Positions 19,675 to 26,970 of a stretch of 26,970 nt of DNA are shown here, one piece after another. Source of the stretch: JACCUZ01 sp038246575 (GTDB taxonomy: Bacteria > Actinomycetota > Actinomycetes > JACCUZ01); NCBI GenBank assembly GCA_038246575.1, contig JBBRVU010000038.1, positions 1-26,970 on the forward strand, read 5' to 3'. The notes under the pieces were generated by a model. That model was not told the DNA's origin. It did not search any database and saw only the letters and a program-made list of their open reading frames with translations. Position numbers and translations under genes: made by a program. The stretch's first letter is position 1; each line of letters starts with the position of its first letter.

Positions 19675-19771
19675 CCCGAGGGGAACGAGGTGTCATCCGG
19701 TACGACGCACCCCGCGCCGAGCATGTCGTTGACGGGCGGCTGAAACAGGCTGGCCCGCCATCCAGGACGTC

Positions 19772-20038
19772 CCGACTGCCGGCTGGTGAGCTCGTCTGCG
19801 ATCGCCCGGGCGTCGGGCAGGGATCGAGCCATTCTGTCGAGCTTGGTGACCACGAGGGTGTCGCGGGCCCGACATGCGGCCAGCGCTTCACGCAGACCAG
19901 GACGCTCGCGGTTGGTACCGGTCAGCCGTGGTCGACGTAGAGTCGCTCGGCCTCGACGCCCAGGCCGAGGAGGGCGTCGTGTTGGGCGGTCGGGTCTTGT
20001 TGATCGGTGGAGCATCGGGCGTACCCGAGAAGCAGCGC
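19772..20038 (-). pseudogene. Serine recombinase (resolvase/invertase) N-terminal remnant, frameshifted
   Basis: Reading the minus strand from about 20038, GYARCSTDQQDPTAQHDALL matches the resolvase N-terminus with its catalytic Ser. It continues to YVDHG and then hits TGA at about 19926. One frame over the homology resumes as LTGTNRERPGLREALAACRA and RDTLVVTKLDRMARSLPDAR. A single missing base near 19926 explains the break. The sequence diverges after about 19772, so the rest of the catalytic domain and the DNA-binding domain are lost. No good start codon precedes the remnant. Confidence 0.8.
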
Positions 20039-20120
20039 GCCCTATGGCGCACCTCCATGCAGAAGGGCCGCCTCGAGGCGGGATCCTCGGCTACCGGCGA
20101 CGGCACACGGCCGCTGTCTC

Positions 20121-20134
20121 GCAACCTAAGTTGC
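20121..20134. promoter_or_regulatory. Inverted repeat GCAAC-CTAA-GTTGC before the toxin-like gene
   Basis: Two 5-base arms around CTAA lie 21 bp before the ATG of the toxin-like gene. The position suits autoregulation by the antitoxin-like protein. It is short enough to be chance. Confidence 0.3.
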
Positions 20135-20154
20135 GCCCGCAGGTTCGCCAACGT

Positions 20155-20391
20155 ATGTTGGAGGTCGTGGAGCCGCTGATCATCGCCAGCGCCCGCAAAC
20201 ACGGCATCGCTGACGATGACATCCGTCATGCGTTCAACCACTCACTGCGGTACGAGGACCTCGACGACGGTCTTGTGATGATCATCGGACCCACTCGGCA
20301 AGCGCACCTGATCGAGCTCGGGTTCATCGACACAGATCATGGCCCGGCCATCGTCCACGCGATGACCGCACGACGAAAGTACTTGAGGTGA
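20155..20391 (+). CDS. Toxin-like small protein of a putative toxin-antitoxin pair
   Basis: A 78-residue protein: IIASARKHGIADDDIRHAFN, then DLDDGLVMIIGPTRQAHLIE and VHAMTARRKYLR. This layout (short helix, then a beta-sheet with a basic C-terminus) recalls actinobacterial BrnT-like or DUF4258-like small toxins, but I cannot fix the family. ATG 20155 is taken as the start; GTG 20167 is possible, with GGAGG too close in front. Its stop overlaps the region where the next gene starts, and that gene encodes a small HTH protein, giving the typical toxin-antitoxin gene order and size. Toxicity is inferred from context only. Confidence 0.65.
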   Translation: MLEVVEPLIIASARKHGIADDDIRHAFNHSLRYEDLDDGLVMIIGPTRQAHLIELGFIDTDHGPAIVHAMTARRKYLR

Positions 20392-20396
20392 TGACG

Positions 20397-20669
20397 ATGC
20401 CCCGCAGTCTGCAGGAGATCCTCGAGCACGCCGAGGAGCTGGAGCGTCAGTTCGCTGAGCACGACCCGACCGACGTTCGCGACGCTGTACCGCTACATGC
20501 CATCCGCGACGCAGTGACAGAGCGCGCCGCGAGCGAGCGCCGCATCGCCGAAGCGGTCGCCCTCGCCCGCCGGGCCGGCGTGTCCTGGTCGGCCATCGGC
20601 GGGATGCTCGGCACTTCCGGTGAGGCAGCTCGCAAGCGCTATGGCGGGCAACCCGTCAAGACCGCCTGA
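20397..20669 (+). CDS. Antitoxin-like HTH protein of the putative pair
   Basis: A 90-residue acidic N-terminal helix (SLQEILEHAEELERQFAEHD) is followed by a helix-turn-helix-like C-terminus (AVALARRAGVSWSAIGGMLG, then TSGEAARKRYG). ATG 20397 has GAGG 8 bases upstream; GTG 20388 overlapping the previous stop and ATG 20391 are alternatives in the same frame. Coupling to the toxin-like gene and the DNA-binding motif suggest it neutralises its neighbour and represses the pair. Confidence 0.68.
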   Translation: MPRSLQEILEHAEELERQFAEHDPTDVRDAVPLHAIRDAVTERAASERRIAEAVALARRAGVSWSAIGGMLGTSGEAARKRYGGQPVKTA

Positions 20670-20688
20670 CAGACCCCTGCCCGACCAC

Positions 20689-21098
20689 ATGGGGATCCCT
20701 GATCGGCGCACCTACAGGATGAGGAAGCCCGGGGTCGTGCTGCGGTCTCGGTGTCCGGACGACCTGCCTGAGTGCGTGGCCGCGCTCGCCGAGGTGCATC
20801 GCCTGGACGGCTACCCGACGCGGTGGCCCGCGCAGAAGGCGGCGTGGCTGAGCCCACCGGGCCTGGGCATCCCTACTTCGAGCTGCACGGCAACGCGGTC
20901 TTGAAGTGGTACTGCGCCAAAGCCTGGATCAATGTCTACTTCTTCCGAGGCCGAGAGCTTGACGATCCGGATGGCCTGTTCGAACAGTCCGACAACGTGA
21001 AGATGCTGCCGATCAAGATCACCGAGGGGTCGAGCCTCGAACACGACGCCTTCCGTCAGCTCGTCAGGGCTGCGGCGGAGCTCGCGCGGCGTTCGTAG
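20689..21098 (+). pseudogene. Chimeric remnant: GNAT acetyltransferase start joined to DUF1801-like end
   Basis: From ATG 20689 the first frame gives a GNAT-type N-terminus (VVLRSRCPDDLPECVAALAE, then RWPAQKAAWLSPPG) up to about 20860. From about 20862 a different frame takes over with a DUF1801-like C-terminal part (GHPYFELHGNAVLKWYCAKA, WINVYFFRGRELDDPDGLFE) to the stop at 21098. The two halves come from unrelated families and are out of frame, so a deletion seems to have fused the 5' end of one gene to the 3' end of another. Neither part should be functional. Confidence 0.72.
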
Positions 21099-21153
21099 CG
21101 GCTGCTTCTCGAAGAGGGATCGACGACCGACACGCCAGTCACGCCCGGCTGAG

Positions 21154-21378
21154 TCAACGTCTCTGGTTGCGTGGGTGGTTCTTGGCGGTGCGCTCCTTCC
21201 CGTGCTTGTAGTTGCCCGTCAAGCGGGCCATCAGCTCTTGAGGGTCGCCGTCCTCCATGTCTGCCATGAACCGGTCAGCGATCGCGCCCCGGAGCGTGGT
21301 CGCACGCCGACCGTAGTGGCTGATCACCACGTCGTCGCCGACCCGCTTGTATGCGAACCCGCTGGGTCGGTTGGCCAT
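21154..21378 (-). CDS. Small conserved actinobacterial hypothetical protein, 74 aa
   Basis: ATG 21378 opens a 74-residue protein: MANRPSGFAYKRVGDDVVIS, HYGRRATTLRG, then ELMARLTGNYKHGKERTAKN and a basic tail ending HPRNQRR. I recall short actinobacterial proteins with the same opening and the ELMARLTGNY motif and no assigned function. The basic C-terminus suggests nucleic-acid binding. No strong ribosome binding site is visible. It stands alone among remnants. Confidence 0.7.
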   Translation of the reverse strand: MANRPSGFAYKRVGDDVVISHYGRRATTLRGAIADRFMADMEDGDPQELMARLTGNYKHGKERTAKNHPRNQRR

Positions 21379-21653
21379 GGACCCAGTGTGCCGCGGCATC
21401 GCTCCAGAGCACCGACCTGTGCTTGAGGTTCTGAGCAGCATTCAGCTTGCGCCGACGAGGATCGACTTGCGGCATGGTGGCGGTGCGTGGCTTGGCGGCG
21501 CGGTGTCAGGTCAGTCGACCAGGACGCCTTCGACGATGCCGAACGATTCGGTCGGTAGTCGCAGTGGCGCACCCAGTCGAGCCGAACACGGACCAGCACG
21601 ATCTCCGGGTGTCATCGGACGGCCCCCCCGCACCCGACCTGGCCCGCGGGTAG
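21379..21653. other. Intergenic stretch, possible minus-strand gene tail
   Basis: No complete gene is visible. A short minus-strand frame ending with TGA at 21511 reads LPTESFGIVEGVLVD and could be the C-terminal scrap of a lost protein, perhaps VOC-like. This is weak. Confidence 0.25.
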
Positions 21654-22628
21654 TCACGCTCCCGCGCCCCGTCGCCGCCAGGCGCCAGGCGCCTCGCCGA
21701 CCTGTCGCTTGAACGCCCGGTTGAAGGCCGACTCGGACTGATACCCGACCGCGTGCGCCGCCTGCGCGACGCTGGTCGAACCGCTCTGTAGGAGGCGTGC
21801 GGCGAGCTGGAGCCGCCAGTGGGCCAGGTAGGTCATCGGGGGGATGCCCACGTAGGCGGTGAACCGGTCTGCGAAGGACGAGCGAGACATCCGGACCTCG
21901 CGGGCGAGCTGCTCGAGGGTCCAGGGCTCGGCGAAGCGGCCGTGCATGAGTCGTAGCGCGGATCCGACCTCGGGGTCGCGCAGGCCCGCGACCCAGTTGC
22001 GGGTCTCGGGCGGTAGTCCCTCGATGTGGGCCCGGAGCGCCTCGACGAACATGAGCTCGGACAACTTCGCCAGCATCGCCTCCTGGCCTGCGTCCCGGGT
22101 GCTGCTCGCCCGGACCGCGGCGTCGAGCAGACCGCTCATCCACCGCCAGCTCTCGGCGGACACCGGAGCGTGCACCATGCGCGGCAGCGACTCCAGCAAT
22201 GGGTTGAACGGACGCGAGTCGCAAGCGAGGAAGCCGCACACGAACCGGCACCGCTCGGCGTCGGCCGCTCGGTTCAGGTCGATGGTGAAGGGCAATGCCT
22301 GGTCCACGGGATGGTAGTAGCGGGACCAGTCCGGGTGGCCGCGCATCCCGGGGGACGAGGCCATGATGTTGGCGTCCCCCGCCGGAAAGATCACCATCTC
22401 GCCGGCGCGCATGAGTACCGGCGACTCCGGGCGGTCGACTGCCTCGGCCCAACAGCTGCCCTCGGTGACGACGTGAAACCCCAGGACGTGGTCTGCGTCC
22501 GCGCTGACCCGATCAGAGATCACGTCCGCCGCAGGGGTCTGCGTGGCGAACGGCGAGCGGGCGTCGACGTCGAAGAACACCGCCCCCGTCAGGCGCACGG
22601 CGAGCAGGACGTCGGACAGCACGTCCAT
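21654..22628 (-). CDS. AraC-family regulator with N-terminal cupin ligand domain
   Basis: A 324-residue AraC regulator of the cupin_6 type. The N-terminal half (about 1-170) is a cupin sensor: VLLAVRLTGAVFFDVDARSP, then HVVTEGSCWAE and GEMVIFPAGDAN. The C-terminal half has two HTHs, WTLEQLAREVRMSRSSFADRF and TSVAQAAHAVGYQSESAFNRAF, followed by KRQVGEAPGAWRR. ATG 22628 is preceded by GGGAGGTG, which fixes the start; the longer open frame upstream is not coding. It is divergent from an FAD-linked oxidoreductase with 174 bp between, so it probably controls that gene. Confidence 0.92.
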   Translation of the reverse strand: MDVLSDVLLAVRLTGAVFFDVDARSPFATQTPAADVISDRVSADADHVLGFHVVTEGSCWAEAVDRPESPVLMRAGEMVIFPAGDANIMASSPGMRGHPDWSRYYHPVDQALPFTIDLNRAADAERCRFVCGFLACDSRPFNPLLESLPRMVHAPVSAESWRWMSGLLDAAVRASSTRDAGQEAMLAKLSELMFVEALRAHIEGLPPETRNWVAGLRDPEVGSALRLMHGRFAEPWTLEQLAREVRMSRSSFADRFTAYVGIPPMTYLAHWRLQLAARLLQSGSTSVAQAAHAVGYQSESAFNRAFKRQVGEAPGAWRRRGAGA

Positions 22629-22802
22629 GGCACACCTCCCGGACGCTCGGGCAGACGTCGTGGACGCATGGCCAAGGTCGGGCCGCCAACCGGACGGACG
22701 GACAAGACCCTCGGTCATCCGGGCGTTTCCGCCAGCGCCGCTGCTCCCTAGCGTCGAGGACACATCCTCCCACCACAGGAGGTCCCACAGAAGGAGAGCA
22801 CC
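22629..22802. promoter_or_regulatory. Divergent promoter region between the AraC regulator and FAD oxidoreductase genes
   Basis: These 174 bp must hold both promoters and the AraC binding sites. A triple GGAC repeat (about 22690-22702) and an AAGGAG site before ATG 22803 are visible. No clear -35/-10 pair could be assigned. Confidence 0.45.
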
Positions 22803-24203
22803 ATGACCGATGTCGATACCGCACCGGACGCTGTCGTCGAGGAGCTGCGCGGGGTGGTCCGCGGCCCCGTGGTCGGCCGGGCCGACGCGGCCTACGACGA
22901 GGCGAGAAGGGTCTACAACGGCGCCGTGGACCGCTACCCGGCGGCCGTGGTGGGCGTCGCCGACGTCGCGGACGTGATCGCCTGCGTCGACTTCACCCGC
23001 CGGCACCAGGTCGCCCTCGCCGTGCGTGGTGGTGGGCACCACGGCGCCGGATTCGGCGTGTGGGACGACGCCGTGGTGATCGATTTCGGCGGTCTGCGCT
23101 CGACCACCGTCGACCCGGTGGCGGGCACGGTGAGGGTCGACGCGGGCTGCACCTGGGGCGACGTGGACCACGCGACCGGTGCGTTCGGGATGGCCACTCC
23201 GTCCGGGTTCGTGTCGACGACCGGAGTCGCTGGATTGACGCTCGGCGGCGGAACCGGATACCTCACGCGGCACTTCGGCCTCACGGTGGACAACCTCCTC
23301 TCCGCCGACGTGGTCCTGGCCGACGGTTCGTTCGTCACGGCGAGCGAGGCCAGCCACCCTGACCTGCTCTGGGCCCTGCGGGGTGGCGGCGGCAACTTCG
23401 GGGTCGTCACGTCGTTCACCTTCCGGTGCCACCCGGTGGGCGAGGCGGGTGAGGTCATCGGGGGGCCGGTCCTCTACGACATCGCCGACACCGAGGAGGT
23501 CTTCCGGTGGTACCGCGACCTGCTCCCCAGGCTGCCGGACGAGCTCAACGGCTGGATCGCCGTGCTGGAGGTGCCCTCCACCGCCCCGTTCCCCGAGGAG
23601 CTGTGGGGTCGCAAGGTGTGCGGGATCGTGTGGTGCTACTCGGGGTCGCACGAACGGGCCGACCAGGTGCTGGCACAGGTCCGTGAGTTCGGGTCGCCGC
23701 TGCTGACTGGCCTCGCGCCGATGCCGTTCTCCACGCTCCAGACCGCCTTCGACGGCCTGCTGCCGGCCGGCCTGCAGTGGTACTGGAAGGCCGACTTCTT
23801 CGAGGAGATCCCCGACGAGGCCGTCGCGCTGCACCGGCAGTACGGCGAGAGCATCCCGACGCCCCTGTCCACCATGCACCTCTACCCGATCAGTGGAGCC
23901 GCCGCCCGGGTCCCGGAGGAGGCGACCGCGTTCGCCTACCGGCGCGGCGGGTGGAACGGAGTGATCGCCGGGATCGACCCCGACCCGGCCAACCTCGCCG
24001 TGATCACCGACTGGGCGCGGCGGTACTGGGAGGACCTCCACCCGACCTCGGCGGGTGGTGCCTACGTGAACATGATGATGGACGAGGGTCGCGAGCGGGT
24101 CCGGGCGGCCTACCGGGGCAACTACGAGCGGCTCGTGGAGATCAAGTGTCGCTACGACCCGGACAACCTGTTCCGGATCAACCAGAACATCGCGCCGGTC
24201 TGA
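22803..24203 (+). CDS. BBE-like FAD-linked oxidoreductase
   Basis: A 466-residue oxidoreductase of the berberine-bridge-enzyme family. It has the PCMH-type FAD-binding domain (about 40-215) with the covalent-FAD histidine, probably His79, in VRGGGHHGAGFG. The second motif is PSGFVSTTGVAGLTLGGGTG (133-152), and the C-terminal BBE segment is CRYDPDNLFRINQNI. In bicovalent relatives a Cys links the flavin at the position of Val137; it is absent here, so attachment is probably single. Substrates in this family range from sugars and alkaloids to polyketides and cannot be predicted. ATG 22803 has AAGGAG upstream. The divergent AraC gene is the likely regulator. Confidence 0.92.
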   Translation: MTDVDTAPDAVVEELRGVVRGPVVGRADAAYDEARRVYNGAVDRYPAAVVGVADVADVIACVDFTRRHQVALAVRGGGHHGAGFGVWDDAVVIDFGGLRSTTVDPVAGTVRVDAGCTWGDVDHATGAFGMATPSGFVSTTGVAGLTLGGGTGYLTRHFGLTVDNLLSADVVLADGSFVTASEASHPDLLWALRGGGGNFGVVTSFTFRCHPVGEAGEVIGGPVLYDIADTEEVFRWYRDLLPRLPDELNGWIAVLEVPSTAPFPEELWGRKVCGIVWCYSGSHERADQVLAQVREFGSPLLTGLAPMPFSTLQTAFDGLLPAGLQWYWKADFFEEIPDEAVALHRQYGESIPTPLSTMHLYPISGAAARVPEEATAFAYRRGGWNGVIAGIDPDPANLAVITDWARRYWEDLHPTSAGGAYVNMMMDEGRERVRAAYRGNYERLVEIKCRYDPDNLFRINQNIAPV

Positions 24204-24226
24204 GGGCAGGACGAAGGGCCGAGCAG

Positions 24227-24500
24227 TTGGACTTGACTCCGACCGTCATCGCGGGAGCGTTGTCGACCACGATCTTCGCGATCAGCTCGCTGCCGATGCT
24301 CGTGAAGGCGGGCCGGACGACGGACCTGAGCTCCTACAGCCTGGGCAACCTAGGATTGAGCAACATCGGCAACGCGGTCCACTCGCTGTACGTGTTCAGC
24401 CTTCCGGCGGGGCCGATCTGGGTGCTGCACTCGTTCTAGGTGGTGGCGGCGTTGCTGATGTTGTTCTGGTACCTGCGCTACGAGCTGCCGGGCGTCCGCG
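24227..24500 (+). pseudogene. Small PQ-loop/MtN3-like membrane protein gene with in-frame amber stop
   Basis: TTG 24227 with GAAGGG upstream starts VIAGALSTTIFAISSLPMLV, then DLSSYSLGNLGLSNIGNAVH and SLYVFSLPAGPIWVLHSF, interrupted by TAG 24437-24439. Translation past it continues as VVAALLMLFWYLRYELPG with the expected last helix. Homologues that I recall have Tyr at the stop position (TAC to TAG), so this looks like a single-base nonsense mutation in a small protein of three membrane helices. After about 24500 the frame runs into unrelated sequence. Confidence 0.65.
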
Positions 24501-24622
24501 CGGTGGTTGCACCCGATGACCTCAGCGAGCAGGTGGAGTCTGCGCCGAAGCGGCCACGCCTCAGCGAACTGCGGCGGCGGGTGGATCGCCGCGACATCGA
24601 CGGCGCCGGCGCGCGCAATGAG

Positions 24623-24694
24623 CTCGCGGACATCGCCCGGTCCTGCGATGAAACCGTCGAGGCTCATCGTCGTGTGCCACCTCACCCTGGTCAT
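24623..24694 (-). pseudogene. Fragment of a RibD/dihydrofolate-reductase-like gene (N-terminus)
   Basis: ATG 24694 on the minus strand begins MTRVRWHTTMSLDGFIAGPG, the characteristic start of RibD C-terminal-domain reductases (DHFR-like). The homology stops after about 24 residues and the frame continues into unrelated sequence. The gene has lost nearly all of its body, probably by the same rearrangement that truncated the membrane-protein remnant facing it. Confidence 0.65.
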
Positions 24695-24742
24695 CTCGGG
24701 ACTCGTCGCGTCAGGGTGTAGCGGCTCTTCGCGGTGGAAGCT

Positions 24743-25188
24743 TCAGTCGTCGCGGAGCGCGTCGATCGTCTTGCTGATGCGTCGCCGGCGAGCAGCGGCT
24801 GTCTTGGCTCCCGCGATCGAGTCCACGTACTGGCGCTGCCTGCTGTAGGAGAGTCCGTCGAAGCGCCGACGCGCCGCTGGGTCGAGCGCGCTCGCCAGAT
24901 CGGCCGGAACGCTCACCGTTCGCGGTTCGGTGTCGAGCTCTAGATCGACTTCCACGTCATCGCCAGCCTCGACGCCCGCTCTTGTGCGGTTCTCCGCGCT
25001 GAGCGCTGAGGGGGAGCATGAATTCGCCGTCGTAGACCGCCACGGTGCTTCGATACTGTGCCCTGAGATCGTTACGGTACGTAGACGCGCGGCTTCTTGC
25101 CCGAGTCGAGGGTGTCGATGACCTCGGCCGGTACGCGGAAGCCGGTAGCAGACTTGCCACCAAGCTCGATCCTTGCGCGAAACGTCAT
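24743..25188 (-). pseudogene. YdeI/OmpD-associated family protein (DUF1905 plus YdeI), multiply frameshifted
   Basis: From ATG 25188 the first frame reads MTFRARIELGGKSATGFRVP, then AEVIDTLDSGKKPRVYVP and TAA at about 25072. A second frame carries YRSTVAVYDGEFMLPLSAQR. A third carries EVDLELDTEPRTVSVPADLA and SYSRQRQYVDSIAGAKTAAA to the stop at 24743. Together they cover the whole DUF1905 and YdeI (bacteriocin-protection-like) architecture of about 150 residues, but at least two frameshifts break it. Confidence 0.82.
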
Positions 25189-25237
25189 CCCACGATCATC
25201 CCCTGTCTGAGCAGGTCGCTGTCACTCCCCTGCGCCG

Positions 25238-25251
25238 ATAATGGACATTAT
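25238..25251. repeat. AT-rich palindrome ATAATG-GA-CATTAT
   Basis: Perfect 6-base arms around GA in an otherwise GC-rich region, 45 bp outside the putative transposon end. It may be an operator or promoter feature of the lost flanking gene. Confidence 0.35.
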
Positions 25252-25296
25252 GTCAAGTCGTCGACGGTTGGTTCGTCGTCACGGTGCTCCCCTTGA

Positions 25297-25341
25297 TGTC
25301 AGGTCCCACTAAAGTTGGCGGAATCCCACTGAGGTTGGCGG
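25297..25341. mobile_element. Putative left end of a TnsA/TnsB-type transposon with end repeats
   Basis: The sequence starts TGT and holds two direct copies of an 18-base motif, TCCCACTAAAGTTGGCGG (25304-25321) and TCCCACTGAGGTTGGCGG (25324-25341), differing at two positions and 20 bases apart. Terminal TGT and tandem transposase-binding repeats are typical of Tn7/Mu-like heteromeric elements, and a TnsA-like remnant starts 46 bases further in. Confidence 0.6.
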
Positions 25342-25386
25342 GCGTGTCGCCCGGGCTACCTGATTCCTCTCCGCTGGGATGCTCCG

Positions 25387-26052
25387 ATGCGGGTCGGCGC
25401 TGGGCTGAGGGTCGTGCCGGGCGCGCGTCGTCTGGCTGACGATGTTGTTGCTGTCGGGTTCGTCGACGAGGACGGCATCGAGCGTCATGAGCTTCTGGAG
25501 AACTGCGCGCAGCAGGCGTTCGAGTCCGGTCCGCCGGTTCGGACGTTCCCGTCGTTCCGCGGTCAGCGCAACTGGCCGGGTTGGTGGTGGTCGGCCACGA
25601 CCGGTTCGCATGTCGGCTACTGGACTTCGATGCCGACGTCGTCGCGTTCGCGGCGCAACCGTTCTGGTTGTTCGTGCAGGTCGACGGTCAACGACGCTCA
25701 CACGCACCGGACTTCTTCGCCCGTCACCGTAACGGCACCGCCACGATGCTCGACTGCCGCCCGGACGAACGGATCAAGCCACGAGATGCCGCGATGTTCG
25801 ATGCCACGGCACGGGTCTGCGAGGACGTCGGTTGGTCCTACCGACGCGTCGGCGCGCTACCCGAGGTCGAGGCGTTGAACTTGCGCTGGTTGGCCGGCTA
25901 CCGACAGCGCCGGTTCGCGGTGAGCGCCACCGCGGCGCGGCTGCGTGCGGTGTTCGCGATCCCCCGCCCGATGATGGTCGGTGCAGCCTCGTGCGGGCCG
26001 CTGCCGACGGTCCTGCCGGTGCTGTTCCACCTGATGTGGCATCACGAGCTCC
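25387..26052 (+). pseudogene. TnsA-like heteromeric transposase endonuclease, deleted and frameshifted
   Basis: The first frame from ATG 25387 encodes an N-terminus ending FPSFRGQRNWPGWWWSATTG SHVG at about 25617. The continuation LLDFDADVVAFAAQPFWLFV, SHAPDFFARHRNG, then VGWSYRRVGALPEVEALNLR lies in another frame and ends with LPVLFHLMWHHELRT near 26050. Homologues have a GFESWLERD-like segment at the break, containing the catalytic Glu of the restriction-endonuclease-like fold, so a small deletion removed the active site and the reading frame. The Asp of HAPDFF remains. The call rests on motifs recalled from actinobacterial TnsA-like proteins. Confidence 0.75.
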
Positions 26053-26053
26053 G

Positions 26054-26690
26054 GACGTGTGTGACCGCGGCGCGGTGTTCATCTCCGAGACCTTCCTGAC
26101 CGCCTGCGCCCGGTTGGGGATCTCGCTGCAGCCCGCGCACCCGCACACCCCTACCGACAAGGGCGTGGTCGAGCGGACGTTCTCCTCGATCAACACCCTG
26201 TTCTGCCAGCACGTCGCCGGCTACACCGGCCGGGACACGACCCGGCGGGGCCGCGATGTCGCCGGGCAGGCGGTGTGGTCGCTCGCGCAGCTGCAGGACC
26301 TGTTCGATCAGTGGGTGCTAGCCGGTTGGCAGACCCGCCCGCACGACGGGCTGCGGCATCCGGAGCTGCCGCGCTCGGCGCTGTCCCCCAACGAGATGTA
26401 TGCCGCGCAGATCGCCGCGGCGGGCTATCTGCCGCTGGCTCTCTCAGGCAGCGACTACCTGGAGCTGCTGCCGGTGGCCTGGCGCACGATCACCGCGGCC
26501 GGGATCCGGATCGGATCGCTGACCTATGACTGCGCCGAGCTCAACCCCTACCGTGGGCAACCCTCAGCGCATCGGGTCCGGCGCGGGAAGTGGCCGGTCC
26601 ATCACGACCCCTACGACCTGGGCCAGGTCTGGGTCCGCCGCCCTGACCCCCACGGGCTGCACCCACCCGACGACGCTCACGCGCCCAGCG
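26054..26690 (+). pseudogene. TnsB-like DDE transposase, 5'-truncated remnant
   Basis: In a third frame directly abutting the TnsA remnant, the protein resumes inside the catalytic core: VCDRGAVFISETFLTACARL (second catalytic Asp), then PHTPTDKGVVERTFSSINTL (catalytic Glu) and FCQHVAGYTGRD. The Mu-type C-terminal domain follows (RIGSLTYDCAELNPYRGQ, then HHDPYDLGQVWVR). The TnsB N-terminus and first Asp are missing, so an internal deletion fused tnsA to the middle of tnsB. Family resemblance fades after about 26690 although the frame stays open to 26884. Confidence 0.78.
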
Positions 26691-26825
26691 CGGAGGTCCA
26701 CGTCCTGCGGAGCCCACGCTCGGTCAGACGACTCCTCGGCCGACACGCACCATCCGAACGCCCACAACCGCGGTTATGGATCGGAGCTGCGGTGCAGAGG
26801 GCCGCGCGACGGTCCGTGAGCGTCG

Positions 26826-26970
26826 CTAGGCGGAGGCTCTCAGGGGCTCGAGGGCGGCTAGGACGAGGTCGAGGCCGAAGATGAACTCCTCTGCCGGGTC
26901 GTAGCCGGCAGCGACGAGCGCCGCGGCGGACTCGTTGAGGTAGGGGAACTCGTCAGGAGGGAGCTGGGGC
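26826..26970 (-). CDS. C-terminal end of a probable TetR-family regulator (partial)
   Basis: A minus-strand frame enters at the right edge and stops at TAG 26828-26826, giving 47 residues: LPPDEFPYLNESAAALVAAG, then DPAEEFIFGLDLVLAALEPL. This matches the closing segment of TetR/AcrR regulators of the TetR_C type (xxxFxFGLDLxLxGLE). The DNA-binding domain lies outside the window. Confidence 0.7.
   Translation of the reverse strand, partial: PQLPPDEFPYLNESAAALVAAGYDPAEEFIFGLDLVLAALEPLRASA

Noticed and set aside
22629..24041. N-terminal extension of the AraC frame across the divergent FAD oxidoreductase gene
   Set aside because: The GGGAGGTG site before ATG 22628 and the cupin domain start fix the true beginning; the extension is antisense to a real gene.

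Overview
The window is very GC-rich, uses GTG and TTG starts freely, overlaps many start and stop codons (ATGA, GTGA), and carries typical actinobacterial families. It is most likely a chromosomal accessory region of an Actinomycetota (genus not resolvable by eye). Intact operons alternate with transposon remnants and decayed genes.

Left edge (1-1000): the 3' end of a probable IS256-family transposase with its right inverted repeat has landed inside an IS630-family transposase gene, leaving a 5'-truncated copy. Then, on the minus strand, come a small conserved protein (1007-1393) and a class V aminotransferase-like PLP enzyme (1529-2566). Next is a tight minus-strand lysine-degradation operon read from 8087 down to 2957: L-lysine 6-transaminase, piperideine-6-carboxylate/aminoadipate-semialdehyde dehydrogenase, and a fused alpha-beta 2-oxoacid dehydrogenase E1. 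Lysine would be converted to 2-aminoadipate, and the E1 could act on 2-oxoadipate or another 2-oxoacid. A 20-bp near-palindrome lies upstream of lat.

8.3-12.4 kb (minus): an XRE-MurA fusion preceded by a perfect 9-bp inverted repeat, a membrane-anchored alpha/beta-hydrolase (Abhydrolase_9 type), and an excisionase-HTH plus LuxR-HTH fusion regulator.

12.6-15.9 kb (plus) is the most interesting locus. It reads as a bacterial split-borosin RiPP cluster: a 71-aa SonA-like precursor ending in a beta-branched hydrophobic core, a tetrapyrrole-methylase-fold alpha-N-methyltransferase closely resembling OphMA/SonM, an S53 sedolisin peptidase with an intact catalytic tetrad, a 70-aa RING-H2-like zinc protein and a 63-aa orphan. 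The regulator/hydrolase pair is divergent from it across a 249-bp region containing a perfect palindrome.

15.9-19.7 kb (plus): an AraC regulator with a VOC/glyoxalase-like protein, then a UvrA-like twin-ABC protein preceded by a perfect 8-bp hairpin. 19.7-25.2 kb is a mixed zone: a frameshifted serine recombinase, a small toxin/antitoxin-like pair, a GNAT/DUF1801 chimera, a small conserved protein, an intact AraC-FAD oxidoreductase divergent pair, and broken PQ-loop-like, RibD/DHFR-like and YdeI-like genes. The right edge holds a degraded heteromeric TnsA/TnsB transposon with its TGT-type end and end repeats, and the C-terminus of a probable TetR regulator on the minus strand.
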